Origin: Oscillospiraceae bacterium
GTDB taxonomy: Bacteria; Bacillota; Clostridia; Oscillospirales; Oscillospiraceae
Reading direction: 5' to 3'
DNA length: 46,391 nucleotides
Assembly: GCA_031261745.1 (NCBI GenBank)
Contig: JAISJC010000003.1
Coordinates: 1-46,391, forward strand
Shown: positions 9,014-17,613 of the stretch, piece after piece
Layout: each line of letters starts with the position of its first letter
Position numbering within the stretch: the first letter of the stretch is position 1
Position numbers and translations under genes: made by a program
The notes under the pieces: generated by a model
Told to the model about the DNA's origin: nothing
The model's database searches: none
What the model saw: the letters and a program-made list of their open reading frames with translations, nothing else

Positions 9014-10383
9014 TGTTGCCGCTCACAGTACGAAAAATCGCGGAGGTCACGGGCGGGAGCTTCGTCGGCTCCGCCGAAATACTTGACGCGGAAATCACTT
9101 CCGTCGTGCGCGACAACCGCGAATGCGTCGCGGGGAGCCTGTTTCTCTGCTTCGTCGGCGAGCGCGCGGACGGCCACGACTACGCGAACGCCGCGTTTGA
9201 CGCGGGCGCGGTCTGCGCGATTGCGGAGCGCGGGCTTGCGGACGCAAAGGGAGCGTACATCGTCGTAGACAGCACCGCGAAAGCGTTGCAAACGCTCGGC
9301 GCGTATTACAGAAATTTACTAACGATTCCCGTAATCGGCGTCGTCGGCTCCGTCGGCAAAACGACGATGAAGGAGCTGATTGCCGCCGCGCTGGGCGCGA
9401 AATTCAATGTGTGGAAAACGCCGGAGAACCTCAACAACGAAATCGGCGTGCCGCTCACGCTCCTCGGAACGGGCGCGGAACACACCGCCGCCGTCGTCGA
9501 GATGGGTATCTCCGCCTTCGGGGAGATGACGCGCCTCGCGGAGACGGCGCGGCCGGATTACGTCGTGTTCACCGCCGTCGGGCATTGCCATCTGGACAAT
9601 CTCATAAATCTTGACGGCGTTTTACGTGCCAAGGCGGAGGTCTTTCCGCTGATGAAAAGCGGCGGCGTCGCAATCCTCTGCGGCGACGACGAAAAGCTGC
9701 GTAATTTCGACCCGAAAATCCGCAAAATCACGTTCGGTGCGGAGCCGCACAACGATTACCGCGCGGAAAACATTGTGACGGACGGCACGGAGGGCGTGAG
9801 CTTTGCGCTCGTCACGCCCGAAAGTCGCGTCCCCGTGAGTATTCGCGCCTACGGCTCGCACCTCGCGCCCTCGGCGGCGGGGGCCGCCGCCGTCGCAGAG
9901 CTGCTCGGCGTTCCGGCGGAGGAAATCGCGCGCGGTCTTGCGTCCTACCGCACAATCGCGGGCCGCGCGAACGTAATCCGCACGGAATCCCTCACGATAA
10001 TCGACGACTGTTACAACGCGAATCCGAATTCCGTCGCCGCGTCGCTCCGCTCCCTCGCGGAGCTGTCCGGCCGCCGCGTCGCAATCCTCGGCGATATGAA
10101 CGAGCTCGGCAGAAACTCGAACGAGCTGCACCGCGACACCGGTATTCTCGCGGGGAAACTCGGTATTGACGTGCTGATTTGCTGCGGCGAAAAGGCGGAA
10201 TTTATATTCAAGGGCTTCATCGCGTCGAAGTCGGAGAAAAAGTCGTACCACTTCCCGTTCCGCGACGCGATGTTCGAGCGTTTGCCCGGATTAATAAAAA
10301 AAGGCGACGCCATCTTAGTGAAGGCGTCGCACAGTATGCAGTTTGAAGAGGTCGTTACGCGGGTACGTAACCTGCGTCCTTGA
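9013..10383 (+). CDS. murF: UDP-N-acetylmuramoyl-tripeptide--D-alanyl-D-alanine ligase
   Basis: 456 aa Mur ligase: GVVGSVGKTTMKELIAAAL, ENLNNEIGVPLTLL, DDCYNANPNSVAASL, GDMNELG; overlaps the ddl stop. Confidence 0.93.
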   Translation: MLPLTVRKIAEVTGGSFVGSAEILDAEITSVVRDNRECVAGSLFLCFVGERADGHDYANAAFDAGAVCAIAERGLADAKGAYIVVDSTAKALQTLGAYYRNLLTIPVIGVVGSVGKTTMKELIAAALGAKFNVWKTPENLNNEIGVPLTLLGTGAEHTAAVVEMGISAFGEMTRLAETARPDYVVFTAVGHCHLDNLINLDGVLRAKAEVFPLMKSGGVAILCGDDEKLRNFDPKIRKITFGAEPHNDYRAENIVTDGTEGVSFALVTPESRVPVSIRAYGSHLAPSAAGAAAVAELLGVPAEEIARGLASYRTIAGRANVIRTESLTIIDDCYNANPNSVAASLRSLAELSGRRVAILGDMNELGRNSNELHRDTGILAGKLGIDVLICCGEKAEFIFKGFIASKSEKKSYHFPFRDAMFERLPGLIKKGDAILVKASHSMQFEEVVTRVRNLRP

Positions 10384-10561
10384 TTGCGCGGCGAACATCG
10401 ACGATCGTAATAGTATCCGCGTCATATTCAAGCGTCGCTGTACAGTCGTCAAGGCTGACGACGACATTCTTCACGCTTTTCAGGTCTTTTAGCGCGCTGG
10501 TGACAGATTTTACGCAGTGTTTGCAGAACATACCGTTGACTTCGATTGTTAAAGATTCCAT
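10355..10561 (-). CDS. HMA-domain copper chaperone-like protein
   Basis: 68 aa from ATG at 10561: MESLTIEVNGMFCKHCVKSVTSALKDLKSVKNVVVSLDDCTATLEYDADTITIVDVRRAIKDAGYVPA; CxxC metal site and betaalphabeta ferredoxin-like pattern. Confidence 0.85.
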   Translation of the reverse strand: MESLTIEVNGMFCKHCVKSVTSALKDLKSVKNVVVSLDDCTATLEYDADTITIVDVRRAIKDAGYVPA

Positions 10562-10595
10562 TGGACTAACCACCTTAAAGAATTTGAGTTTGTTA

Positions 10596-10624
10596 ATTAT
10601 ACCACAAGTTTTCGCGGAATGCAA
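10596..10624 (-). promoter_or_regulatory. Predicted sigma-A promoter for the HMA gene
   Basis: On minus strand: TTGCAT - 17 nt - TATAAT, about 35 nt upstream of the HMA start codon. Confidence 0.65.
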
Positions 10625-11656
10625 CTATAAATTCTCCGTTTTGCCGATATTTATGAAAATTTCATCGGAAAATTGCGCGCCCGTGTAGTATGCGAGCAGA
10701 ATTTCGCGCCAGTTTGCGCCGTTTTTCGCCATAGTATTCGCGCCGTACTGGCTCATTCCGACGCCGTGACCGTAGCCCTGCGTCGTAAACGTCACCGCCT
10801 CGCCGACCTCGATTGTGATTGCGGCGGAGCGCAGCCCGAACGCGGCGCGCAATTCCGTTCCCGCGACGGTAACGCCGCCGAGCTTCAAATTCGCGACGCG
10901 GCCGGAATCGTCCGTAACCACGTCCGCAATCCACTTCGCCCTGTCCCCGCCGAGCGAAGCCGCGGGGAACGCGGACGCGACGACGGCCTTAAATTCCGGT
11001 ACGGACAGCGTTACCGAGGAAATCAAATTCGGCGCGTCCTCCGCCGTTTCGGGGCTGGGAACGGACACGAGGTACGGCAGCGGCGTGTTCCAGACGCGCT
11101 CCGCGTCCTCGGTCGCGCCGAAACTCGACGAGTGGAACGCCGCGAGAATCGGCTCCGCGCCGTATTCAAGATAAACGCCGTCCGTTTCGAGGATTGCCGC
11201 GCGGATTTTCGCGATGTTCGCGTCGTAATCCGCGCCCCATTGCTCACGCAATTCGTCGTCGTGCTTGTACGCCGCGCAGTCGGTGAAGTCCGTGCAGACG
11301 TCCGCGTTCGGGTGCGTCGCCGACGGGGCGACGCGCATCTTATAAAATGTGTATGTCCGCGCCGCGACGGCCTGCGCGGCGAGCGCGTCCGGCTCGAACG
11401 AGACGGGCATCTCCGCCGCCAAAACGCCGGTGAGATACTCGTCCACCGGCATTTCGATTATAGTGTCGCCGTCGAGTACGCGCACCGTTCCGCCCGCGCG
11501 CAGGCGCAGATCCGGCGTCGTGATGACGTCCGGAACCGCGTCCTCGCGCAAATCCTCTTCCGGCGCAACGCCCCACGGTCGCAGAAGCGACACGACGACC
11601 GCCAGCGCGGCGGCAAAAACGCCGAGCGCGACGGACGCAATAATAATCTTTTTCAT
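10625..11656 (-). CDS. spoIID: Stage II sporulation protein D (SpoIID/LytB family)
   Basis: From ATG 11656 (RBS AAGGAGC); N-terminal TM; VDEYLTGVLAAEMPVSFEPDALAAQAVAARTYTFYKM and YGHGVGMSQYGANTMAKNG. Confidence 0.87.
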   Translation of the reverse strand: MKKIIIASVALGVFAAALAVVVSLLRPWGVAPEEDLREDAVPDVITTPDLRLRAGGTVRVLDGDTIIEMPVDEYLTGVLAAEMPVSFEPDALAAQAVAARTYTFYKMRVAPSATHPNADVCTDFTDCAAYKHDDELREQWGADYDANIAKIRAAILETDGVYLEYGAEPILAAFHSSSFGATEDAERVWNTPLPYLVSVPSPETAEDAPNLISSVTLSVPEFKAVVASAFPAASLGGDRAKWIADVVTDDSGRVANLKLGGVTVAGTELRAAFGLRSAAITIEVGEAVTFTTQGYGHGVGMSQYGANTMAKNGANWREILLAYYTGAQFSDEIFINIGKTENL

Positions 11657-11668
11657 TATAGCTGCTCC

Positions 11669-11697
11669 TTGACTTTCCCGCGTGATTGGTGTAAACT
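11669..11697 (+). promoter_or_regulatory. Predicted sigma-A promoter for the 11730 membrane protein gene
   Basis: TTGACT - 17 nt - TAAACT. Confidence 0.45.
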
Positions 11698-11729
11698 GCT
11701 TGTACATATTATGTTGAAGGAAGTTTTTT

Positions 11730-12527
11730 ATGCGTAAATACGCTTTGGCGGCGACGCTGTTTACGGCGGCCTCCGGTCTTATCGGCTTTGTGCTTCGGCG
11801 CAGTCAGCTCGCACGCGCTTTTGAACCCGACACGGGATTGCCCGTCGCGGGCGCGGCGAGTACGGTTATGCTCTTGTTCTATACGGTTGTTATGCTGGCG
11901 GCGGCACTCGCTTTTGCCGTGTTTATCAGCAAGCGATATGCTGCCAAATCGACGTATACCGAGGCGTTCGCTCCGGCGAGCGGCGCGTATCTCACGTTCG
12001 CGGGCATCATCGCGACGCTGTTTGTTCTCGCCGGTTTTGTCCTTATGCTTCGGGTGAAATCGACGAGCAAGTCGGAGCTTACCGTCGCAATCCTCACGAT
12101 GATCTCCGGACTCGCGATTTTCGGCCTCGCGTATGAGCAGTTCCGCGGGCGCAACTTCAAGTTCGCGCTCGTATACACCGTGATTCCGGAGCTGTTTTTC
12201 ACGTTCTGGCTCCTGCTGATTTACCGCGCGAACCAGACGAACCCCGTGCGGTACAACTACGTGTTCCAGTGCCTCGCCGTCGCGGCGGCGGCCATCGGGT
12301 TCTACGTCACTACGGGCTTTGTCTACGGACGCTCCGCACCGGGCAAGTTCATCTTCTCACACGTCGCGGCGGTGTTTTTCCTCGCCGTCGGCACGGCGGA
12401 CCCCATCAGTATTGAGCGTCGGCTCGTCTTTCTCGCGCTGATTCTGTTTTTCCTCGTGAACCTCGCGCGTCTGACCAACAATCTCGGCAAAAAACCGCCG
12501 AAACCGGACCCTGCGGAGACCGAATAG
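11730..12527 (+). CDS. Hypothetical multi-pass membrane protein
   Basis: 265 aa with about seven hydrophobic segments; no recognised catalytic motif. Confidence 0.6.
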   Translation: MRKYALAATLFTAASGLIGFVLRRSQLARAFEPDTGLPVAGAASTVMLLFYTVVMLAAALAFAVFISKRYAAKSTYTEAFAPASGAYLTFAGIIATLFVLAGFVLMLRVKSTSKSELTVAILTMISGLAIFGLAYEQFRGRNFKFALVYTVIPELFFTFWLLLIYRANQTNPVRYNYVFQCLAVAAAAIGFYVTTGFVYGRSAPGKFIFSHVAAVFFLAVGTADPISIERRLVFLALILFFLVNLARLTNNLGKKPPKPDPAETE

Positions 12528-13472
12528 ATGATTACGGCCAAGTTTTACGACATTCAGGGTTTTTCCGTCCACGACGGTCCGGGGATTCGCCTGACCTGCT
12601 TTATGAAGGGCTGTCCCCTGCGCTGCGCCTGGTGCCACAGTCCGGAGAGCCAGGCGTTCCCGACGGAGCTGAACTTTATGGAGGTCAAGTGCGTCGGCGT
12701 CGAGGCCTGCGGGCGGTGTCTGGACGCCTGTCCGAACGGCGCAATCGCAAAGGGCGCGGCGAAAACCTCGCCCAAGGGCGAGGAAATTACGCTGATATCC
12801 GTTGACCGCGATAAATGCACCGACTGCGGCGCGTGCGCCGACGCGTGCTACGCAAAGGCGTTGTATATGTGCGGCACGGACTGGACGGTCGATGATTTAT
12901 TGGAGCGCATACTGCGCGAGCGGCCGTTCTTTGAATCGTCGGGCGGCGGCGTGACTTTCTCCGGCGGAGAGGTGCTGTCGCAGCCGGAATTCCTCTTGGA
13001 GATATTGAAGCGGTGTAAAAACGAAAATATACACACCGCCGTGGACACGACGGGCTTCGCCCCGTGGAGCGTAATCGAGCCGATTCTGCCGTACACGGAT
13101 CTGTTCCTGTACGATTTGAAAAATATCGACAGCGACCTGCACAAGGCGGGAACCGGCGTACCGAATGAGCTGATATTGGAGAACGCGAGGAAAATCGCGG
13201 ACGCGGGCGGAAAGATGATGATTCGGATTCCGACGATGCCGGGGTACAACGATTCCGTTGAGGCGTTCGACAAGCTCGGCGCGTTTATTAAGTCCCTCGG
13301 CAACGCCGTCGAAACGGTGCAGCTGCTGCCGTACCACACGCTCGGCAAGGTCAAGTGGGAACGGCTGGGGCGCGCCGCGCCGCCGTTTGAAACCGAGGCA
13401 CCGTCCGACGAGCTGATGAACGCGCGCAAAACGCAGTTAGAGGGCTTTGGGCTGAACGTGATTATTCATTGA
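12528..13472 (+). CDS. Glycyl-radical enzyme activating protein (radical SAM, with ferredoxin insert)
   Basis: 314 aa: GFSVHDGPGIRLTCFMKGCPLRCAWCHSPES (CxxxCxxC), extra Cys clusters CVGVEACGRCLDACP and CTDCGACADACY, SGGGVTFSGGEVLSQ. Confidence 0.9.
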   Translation: MITAKFYDIQGFSVHDGPGIRLTCFMKGCPLRCAWCHSPESQAFPTELNFMEVKCVGVEACGRCLDACPNGAIAKGAAKTSPKGEEITLISVDRDKCTDCGACADACYAKALYMCGTDWTVDDLLERILRERPFFESSGGGVTFSGGEVLSQPEFLLEILKRCKNENIHTAVDTTGFAPWSVIEPILPYTDLFLYDLKNIDSDLHKAGTGVPNELILENARKIADAGGKMMIRIPTMPGYNDSVEAFDKLGAFIKSLGNAVETVQLLPYHTLGKVKWERLGRAAPPFETEAPSDELMNARKTQLEGFGLNVIIH

Positions 13473-13503
13473 GAGTAAACAAAACCGAAAGGAAATTTTT
13501 AAT

Positions 13504-14556
13504 ATGTTAGAACCCGATAAAATGCCGCTGTCCAAGCAGCCGCCCGGCACGTATCCGTTTATGATGCAGCAGCCGCCGCAGCCGCTGTACCCGGGGAACC
13601 GCCCGATTACCGCGAAAGAAAATCTCCTGCGTATCTTCAAGGGCGAGAAGCCCGCGTGGATTCCGATCTGGCTCACGGACAACCAGGTCGTCTGGCCGGA
13701 CCTCTACGCCGAACACGCGCCGTTTGAGGGTACGGGCTACGACTGGTGGGGACAGCACTGGACCTTTGTCGAAGGCATAGACGGTCAGATGCCGACGCCG
13801 GGCTACCGCGTGATTACGGACTTTTTGAAGTGGCGCGACGTCGTGCGCCGCCCGAACTTCGACGGAATGCCGTGGGAGGCGGACGCCGCAATCCAGACCT
13901 CGCGCTATGACCCCGACCGCGCGCATATGTTCCACTGCGTCGAGGGGATTTTTGAGCGTCTGCACGAGATGATGCCGATGGACGAGACGATGATCGCGAT
14001 GTACGAGGAACCGGAAGAGGTCAAGGCGTTCTTTGAGATGATGCGCGACTACAAAATCGACTTGCTGAACCTCATCTTCGAGAAATACGCGCCCGTGGAC
14101 TACATCATCTACGGCGACGACTGGGGACACCAGCACTCCGGCTTTTTCTCGAACGATATGCTGCGCGAGTTCATTATGCCGGTCACAATTCCCGTAATCG
14201 AGTCCGTTCACGCCAAGGGCAAATTCGTTGAGCTGCACTCGTGCGGACTGACACAGCAGTACATTGAGGAAATCGTTGAAATGGGTTTTGACGCGTGGAC
14301 GCCGCAGGTGATCAACGATTTTGATATGCTCACGCGCAAATACGCGGAAAAAATCTCAATCACCGTGCCGATTGACGGCGTGGAGACCGCGAAGAGCGAA
14401 AAAGAGGCGCGCGAGATAGTCCGCAAGTGGGTTGACACGTTCGCGCCGCGCGGCAAGCTCGTCGCGGCACCGATTGAGAACCTCGACCCGAAAATCCGCA
14501 ACGCGGCTCTCGAAGAGCTGTACAACTATTCAAGCGAGTTCTACGCAAAGCGTTAG
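13504..14556 (+). CDS. Uroporphyrinogen decarboxylase (URO-D)-family protein, methyltransferase-like
   Basis: 350 aa: LRIFKGEKPAWIPIW..., VDYIIYGDDWGHQHSGFFSNDMLREFIMP, FVELHSCGLTQQYIEEIVEMGFDAWTPQ; HxCG motif typical of MtaA/MtbA-type Zn methyltransferases. Confidence 0.8.
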   Translation: MLEPDKMPLSKQPPGTYPFMMQQPPQPLYPGNRPITAKENLLRIFKGEKPAWIPIWLTDNQVVWPDLYAEHAPFEGTGYDWWGQHWTFVEGIDGQMPTPGYRVITDFLKWRDVVRRPNFDGMPWEADAAIQTSRYDPDRAHMFHCVEGIFERLHEMMPMDETMIAMYEEPEEVKAFFEMMRDYKIDLLNLIFEKYAPVDYIIYGDDWGHQHSGFFSNDMLREFIMPVTIPVIESVHAKGKFVELHSCGLTQQYIEEIVEMGFDAWTPQVINDFDMLTRKYAEKISITVPIDGVETAKSEKEAREIVRKWVDTFAPRGKLVAAPIENLDPKIRNAALEELYNYSSEFYAKR

Positions 14557-14590
14557 TAATTAATATTAAAATATTTGGAGGTAATTACAA

Positions 14591-15490
14591 ATGGAAGTCA
14601 GGACAGTTGAATTCGGCGAAGGCAAGCTCGGCATTAAGGTGTTTTACGCACCGGAAAGTGGGTTTTCCGTAGCGTCCGTAATCGTTTACGGCAAAGAGAA
14701 GTGTATGCTCATCGACACGCAGTGGACGCGCTCGAACGCGTACCGCGTCTGTGCGGAAATCTGCGAGCTGGGCCGCGACCTCGAAACGATTTTCGTCACG
14801 CACTCGCACCCCGACCATTACTTCGGAACCGCGTATATCGCGGAGCAGTTCCCCGGCGTCAAGGTTTACGCGCCGGAGCAGACGGCACGCTTTTACAACA
14901 CGCAGTTTGACGAGAAAATCGCACACTGGACGGAGGTCATCGGCCGCCACAATGTCTGCCTGAAAAAGACGGACATTATCCCTCTTCCGGCGGAAAACAA
15001 GCTATACTTGGAGGGCGAGGAAGTCGTCATCTTCCCCGACCAGATGGGCGACGTGAAGTATAATTCCCTCGTCTGGATTCCGTCGATTGCGACGGTCTAC
15101 GGCTCCGATATTCTGTTCAACGAGTCGCACCCGTTCACCTGCGAGGTGTCCAAGGCGGAGCGCAACAAGTGGCTTGAAGACCTCGACCTCATCGACAGTC
15201 TGAAACCGACGACGTATATTCCGGGTCACGCGAAACCGGGTATGCCGTTCAATCACAGCACCGTCGATTATATGCGCGCGTATATCGAGGCGACGGAGGA
15301 GGTCATCGCGGCCATACGTCCGCTGCGCAAGACAGACCCCGAAAAGGCGGAGGGTGTTTTCTTCCTCGAAATGATGCGGCGTTTCCCGGACTCGAATCTC
15401 GTAATGCTCTCGAACGAGATGAACGCCTCCGTCCACGGCGGAACCCGCGAGTGGGACTGGCGCGACGAAGACGATAAGCTCACGGATTAG
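14591..15490 (+). CDS. Metallo-beta-lactamase-fold hydrolase
   Basis: 299 aa: FVTHSHPDHYFGTAYIAEQFPG (HxHxDH-like), GSDILFNESHPF, YIPGHAKPGM. Confidence 0.82.
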   Translation: MEVRTVEFGEGKLGIKVFYAPESGFSVASVIVYGKEKCMLIDTQWTRSNAYRVCAEICELGRDLETIFVTHSHPDHYFGTAYIAEQFPGVKVYAPEQTARFYNTQFDEKIAHWTEVIGRHNVCLKKTDIIPLPAENKLYLEGEEVVIFPDQMGDVKYNSLVWIPSIATVYGSDILFNESHPFTCEVSKAERNKWLEDLDLIDSLKPTTYIPGHAKPGMPFNHSTVDYMRAYIEATEEVIAAIRPLRKTDPEKAEGVFFLEMMRRFPDSNLVMLSNEMNASVHGGTREWDWRDEDDKLTD

Positions 15491-16224
15491 TGGAAAAAAT
15501 CGGCGTTCTCGGCGTTGAGTTTAATAGCTTAACGACGGCGCAGGCGGTGTCGGCGGCTTTGTCAAAGGACGTTGCCGCCGACAATTCCGCATTTATAGTC
15601 ACCCCGAATCCCGAAATCGTCTGGCTCGCGCGCTCCGATCCGGAGCTGAAAGCAGCGATAGCCGCCGCCGCGCTCGTCCTGCCCGACGGTATCGGAATCA
15701 TCTACGGCGCAAGGATTCTCGGCACGCCGCTGCGGGGCCGCGTGACCGGTATCGGCTTCGCGGAGGAATGCTTTGAACAGCTCGCGGCGCAGGGCAAAAG
15801 TGTATTTCTGCTCGGCGCGAAGCCGGGTGTAGCCGAAACCGCGGGGGAAAAGCTCGCGAAGCGGTTCCGCGGGCTGAAAATCGCGGGCATTCACGACGGA
15901 TATTTCACCGACGACGATACCGTTATCGGCGAAATTAACGCGGCGAACGCGGATTTTCTGCTCGTCTGCCTCGGCGCGCCGAAGCAGGAGCTGTGGATTT
16001 ACCGCAACCGCGCGAAGTTGAAGGTACCGCTCGCGGCGTGTCTCGGCGGCGCGCTCGACGTCTGGGCGGGAACGGTGAAGCGCGCGCCGCGCGCCTTGCA
16101 AAGGCTCGGCCTTGAATGGCTGTACCGCCTTATAAAAGAGCCGAAACGCATCGGACGAATGATGAGCCTGCCGAAATTCCTGTTTGCGGTCATCGGCGTC
16201 AGATTAAGAGGTAAAAATGGGTAA
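15490..16224 (+). CDS. WecG/TagA/CpsF-family glycosyltransferase
   Basis: 244 aa, GTG start overlapping upstream TAG; TPNPEIVWLARSDPELKAAIAAAALVLPDGIGIIYGARILG, VCLGAPKQELWIYRNR, LGGALDVWAGTVKRAPRALQRLGLEWLYRL. Confidence 0.9.
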   Translation: MEKIGVLGVEFNSLTTAQAVSAALSKDVAADNSAFIVTPNPEIVWLARSDPELKAAIAAAALVLPDGIGIIYGARILGTPLRGRVTGIGFAEECFEQLAAQGKSVFLLGAKPGVAETAGEKLAKRFRGLKIAGIHDGYFTDDDTVIGEINAANADFLLVCLGAPKQELWIYRNRAKLKVPLAACLGGALDVWAGTVKRAPRALQRLGLEWLYRLIKEPKRIGRMMSLPKFLFAVIGVRLRGKNG

Positions 16225-16858
16225 ACTCATTGTATTAGAGGGCATTGACGGAAGCGGGAAATCCACGCAGTTCAAGCTCCTGACAGAGCGGCTTGCGCGT
16301 GAGGGACTCGCGTTCCGAACCGTGCGGTTTCCGCGATATGACAATGATTCAAGCGCGTTATTGCGGATGTACCTCGCGGGCGACTTCGGCACGCGGCCGG
16401 ACGACGTGAACGCGTACGCCGCGTCCGCGTTCTTCGCGGTGGACCGATATGCGTCGTACAAAACCGAGTCGTGGGGCGCGTTTCTCGACGCGGGCGGCGT
16501 GGTTCTGACCGACCGCTACACGACCTCAAACGCGATTCACCAGGGCGCGAAGCTGAAAAAGCCGGAGCGTCAGGCGTTTTTCCGCTGGATTTATGAGTTC
16601 GAGTTCGGGCAGATGGGTCTGCCGCGCCCGACGGCGGTAATCTATCACGACATCAACGCCGGGGACGCGATTGAGCGGATTAAGACGCGCGACGGCGCGG
16701 CGGACATTCACGAAAACGACGCGGATTACCTCGCGAAATGCGCCGACTGCGCGGGCGAGGCCGCCTGCATTCTCGGCTGGATTCCCGTGGACGCTTTTCG
16801 GAGCGAAGCGGAGATCCACGAGGAGATTTACGCGCTCGTCCGCGGTGAATTTCAATGA
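16217..16858 (+). CDS. tmk: Thymidylate kinase
   Basis: 213 aa: LIVLEGIDGSGKSTQFKLL, RFPRYDNDSSALLR, VLTDRYTTSNAIHQ. Confidence 0.9.
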   Translation: MGKLIVLEGIDGSGKSTQFKLLTERLAREGLAFRTVRFPRYDNDSSALLRMYLAGDFGTRPDDVNAYAASAFFAVDRYASYKTESWGAFLDAGGVVLTDRYTTSNAIHQGAKLKKPERQAFFRWIYEFEFGQMGLPRPTAVIYHDINAGDAIERIKTRDGAADIHENDADYLAKCADCAGEAACILGWIPVDAFRSEAEIHEEIYALVRGEFQ

Positions 16859-17418
16859 CGGACACCAATAAGAAAGCTCTGCGCGAGGAGCTTATGGCGC
16901 GCGAATCGGCGTTTTCGCCCGATTACATCGCCGAATCAAACGCGGGGATTGCCGCGAACCTGCTCGCGCTGACGGAATATCGGGCGGCGAAAACAATTCT
17001 GTTTTTTTACAGTATTTGGTCGGAGCCGGACACGCACGCGCCGATAAACGCCGCGCTGGCGCAGGGGAAAACCGTTTGTCTGCCGGAGTCGCTGCCGCGC
17101 GGGATTATGGTTGCGCGGAAAATCGGGAGCTTGGACGAGCTTGTCCCAGCGCGGTACAATATTCCGTCGCCGACGGCGGAAATGCCGGAGATATTGCCGC
17201 AAGACATTGACCTGATTATTGTTCCGAGCGTCGCGTTTGACGCGGACGGGTACCGCCTCGGTCACGGCGGCGGGTACTACGACCGCTATCTGCCGCGCAG
17301 CCGCGCGTTCCGCTGCGGCGTTGCGCGGGAGCAGATGCTGCTCCCGCGTGTACCGCGCGATGAATTCGATGTCGCCGTGGACTGCTTAGTCACGGAAAGC
17401 CGCGTACTTCGCTTCTGA
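16855..17418 (+). CDS. 5-formyltetrahydrofolate cyclo-ligase
   Basis: 187 aa: LIIVPSVAFDADGYRLGHGGGYYDRYLPR; ATGA overlap with tmk. Confidence 0.9.
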   Translation: MTDTNKKALREELMARESAFSPDYIAESNAGIAANLLALTEYRAAKTILFFYSIWSEPDTHAPINAALAQGKTVCLPESLPRGIMVARKIGSLDELVPARYNIPSPTAEMPEILPQDIDLIIVPSVAFDADGYRLGHGGGYYDRYLPRSRAFRCGVAREQMLLPRVPRDEFDVAVDCLVTESRVLRF

Positions 17419-17419
17419 A

Positions 17420-17539
17420 TCAGCAGCCGCAGTCGCTTGTTGATTCGCCGAGAATGCCGTTGTTTCCCCCGCGCAGCAGGCAGCAGAGGACGATAAGTAT
17501 AAGGATAATCCAAAGGCAAGAGCTGTTGTTTCCGAACAT
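17420..17539 (-). CDS. Small single-TM Cys-containing protein (39 aa), absent from the supplied ORF track
   Basis: Minus strand: RBS AAGGGGTG then ATG...TGA = MFGNNSSCLWIILILIVLCCLLRGGNNGILGESTSDCGC*. Resembles the small N-rich/Trp-Ile-rich/Cys proteins often seen in spore-forming Clostridia. Confidence 0.72.
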   Translation of the reverse strand: MFGNNSSCLWIILILIVLCCLLRGGNNGILGESTSDCGC

Positions 17540-17613
17540 TGATAGCACCCCTTAATATGTTAGTGTTATAGTATATTCAGGTAAGCAGACTTTGTTACAG
17601 TAAAAGGAGTAAT

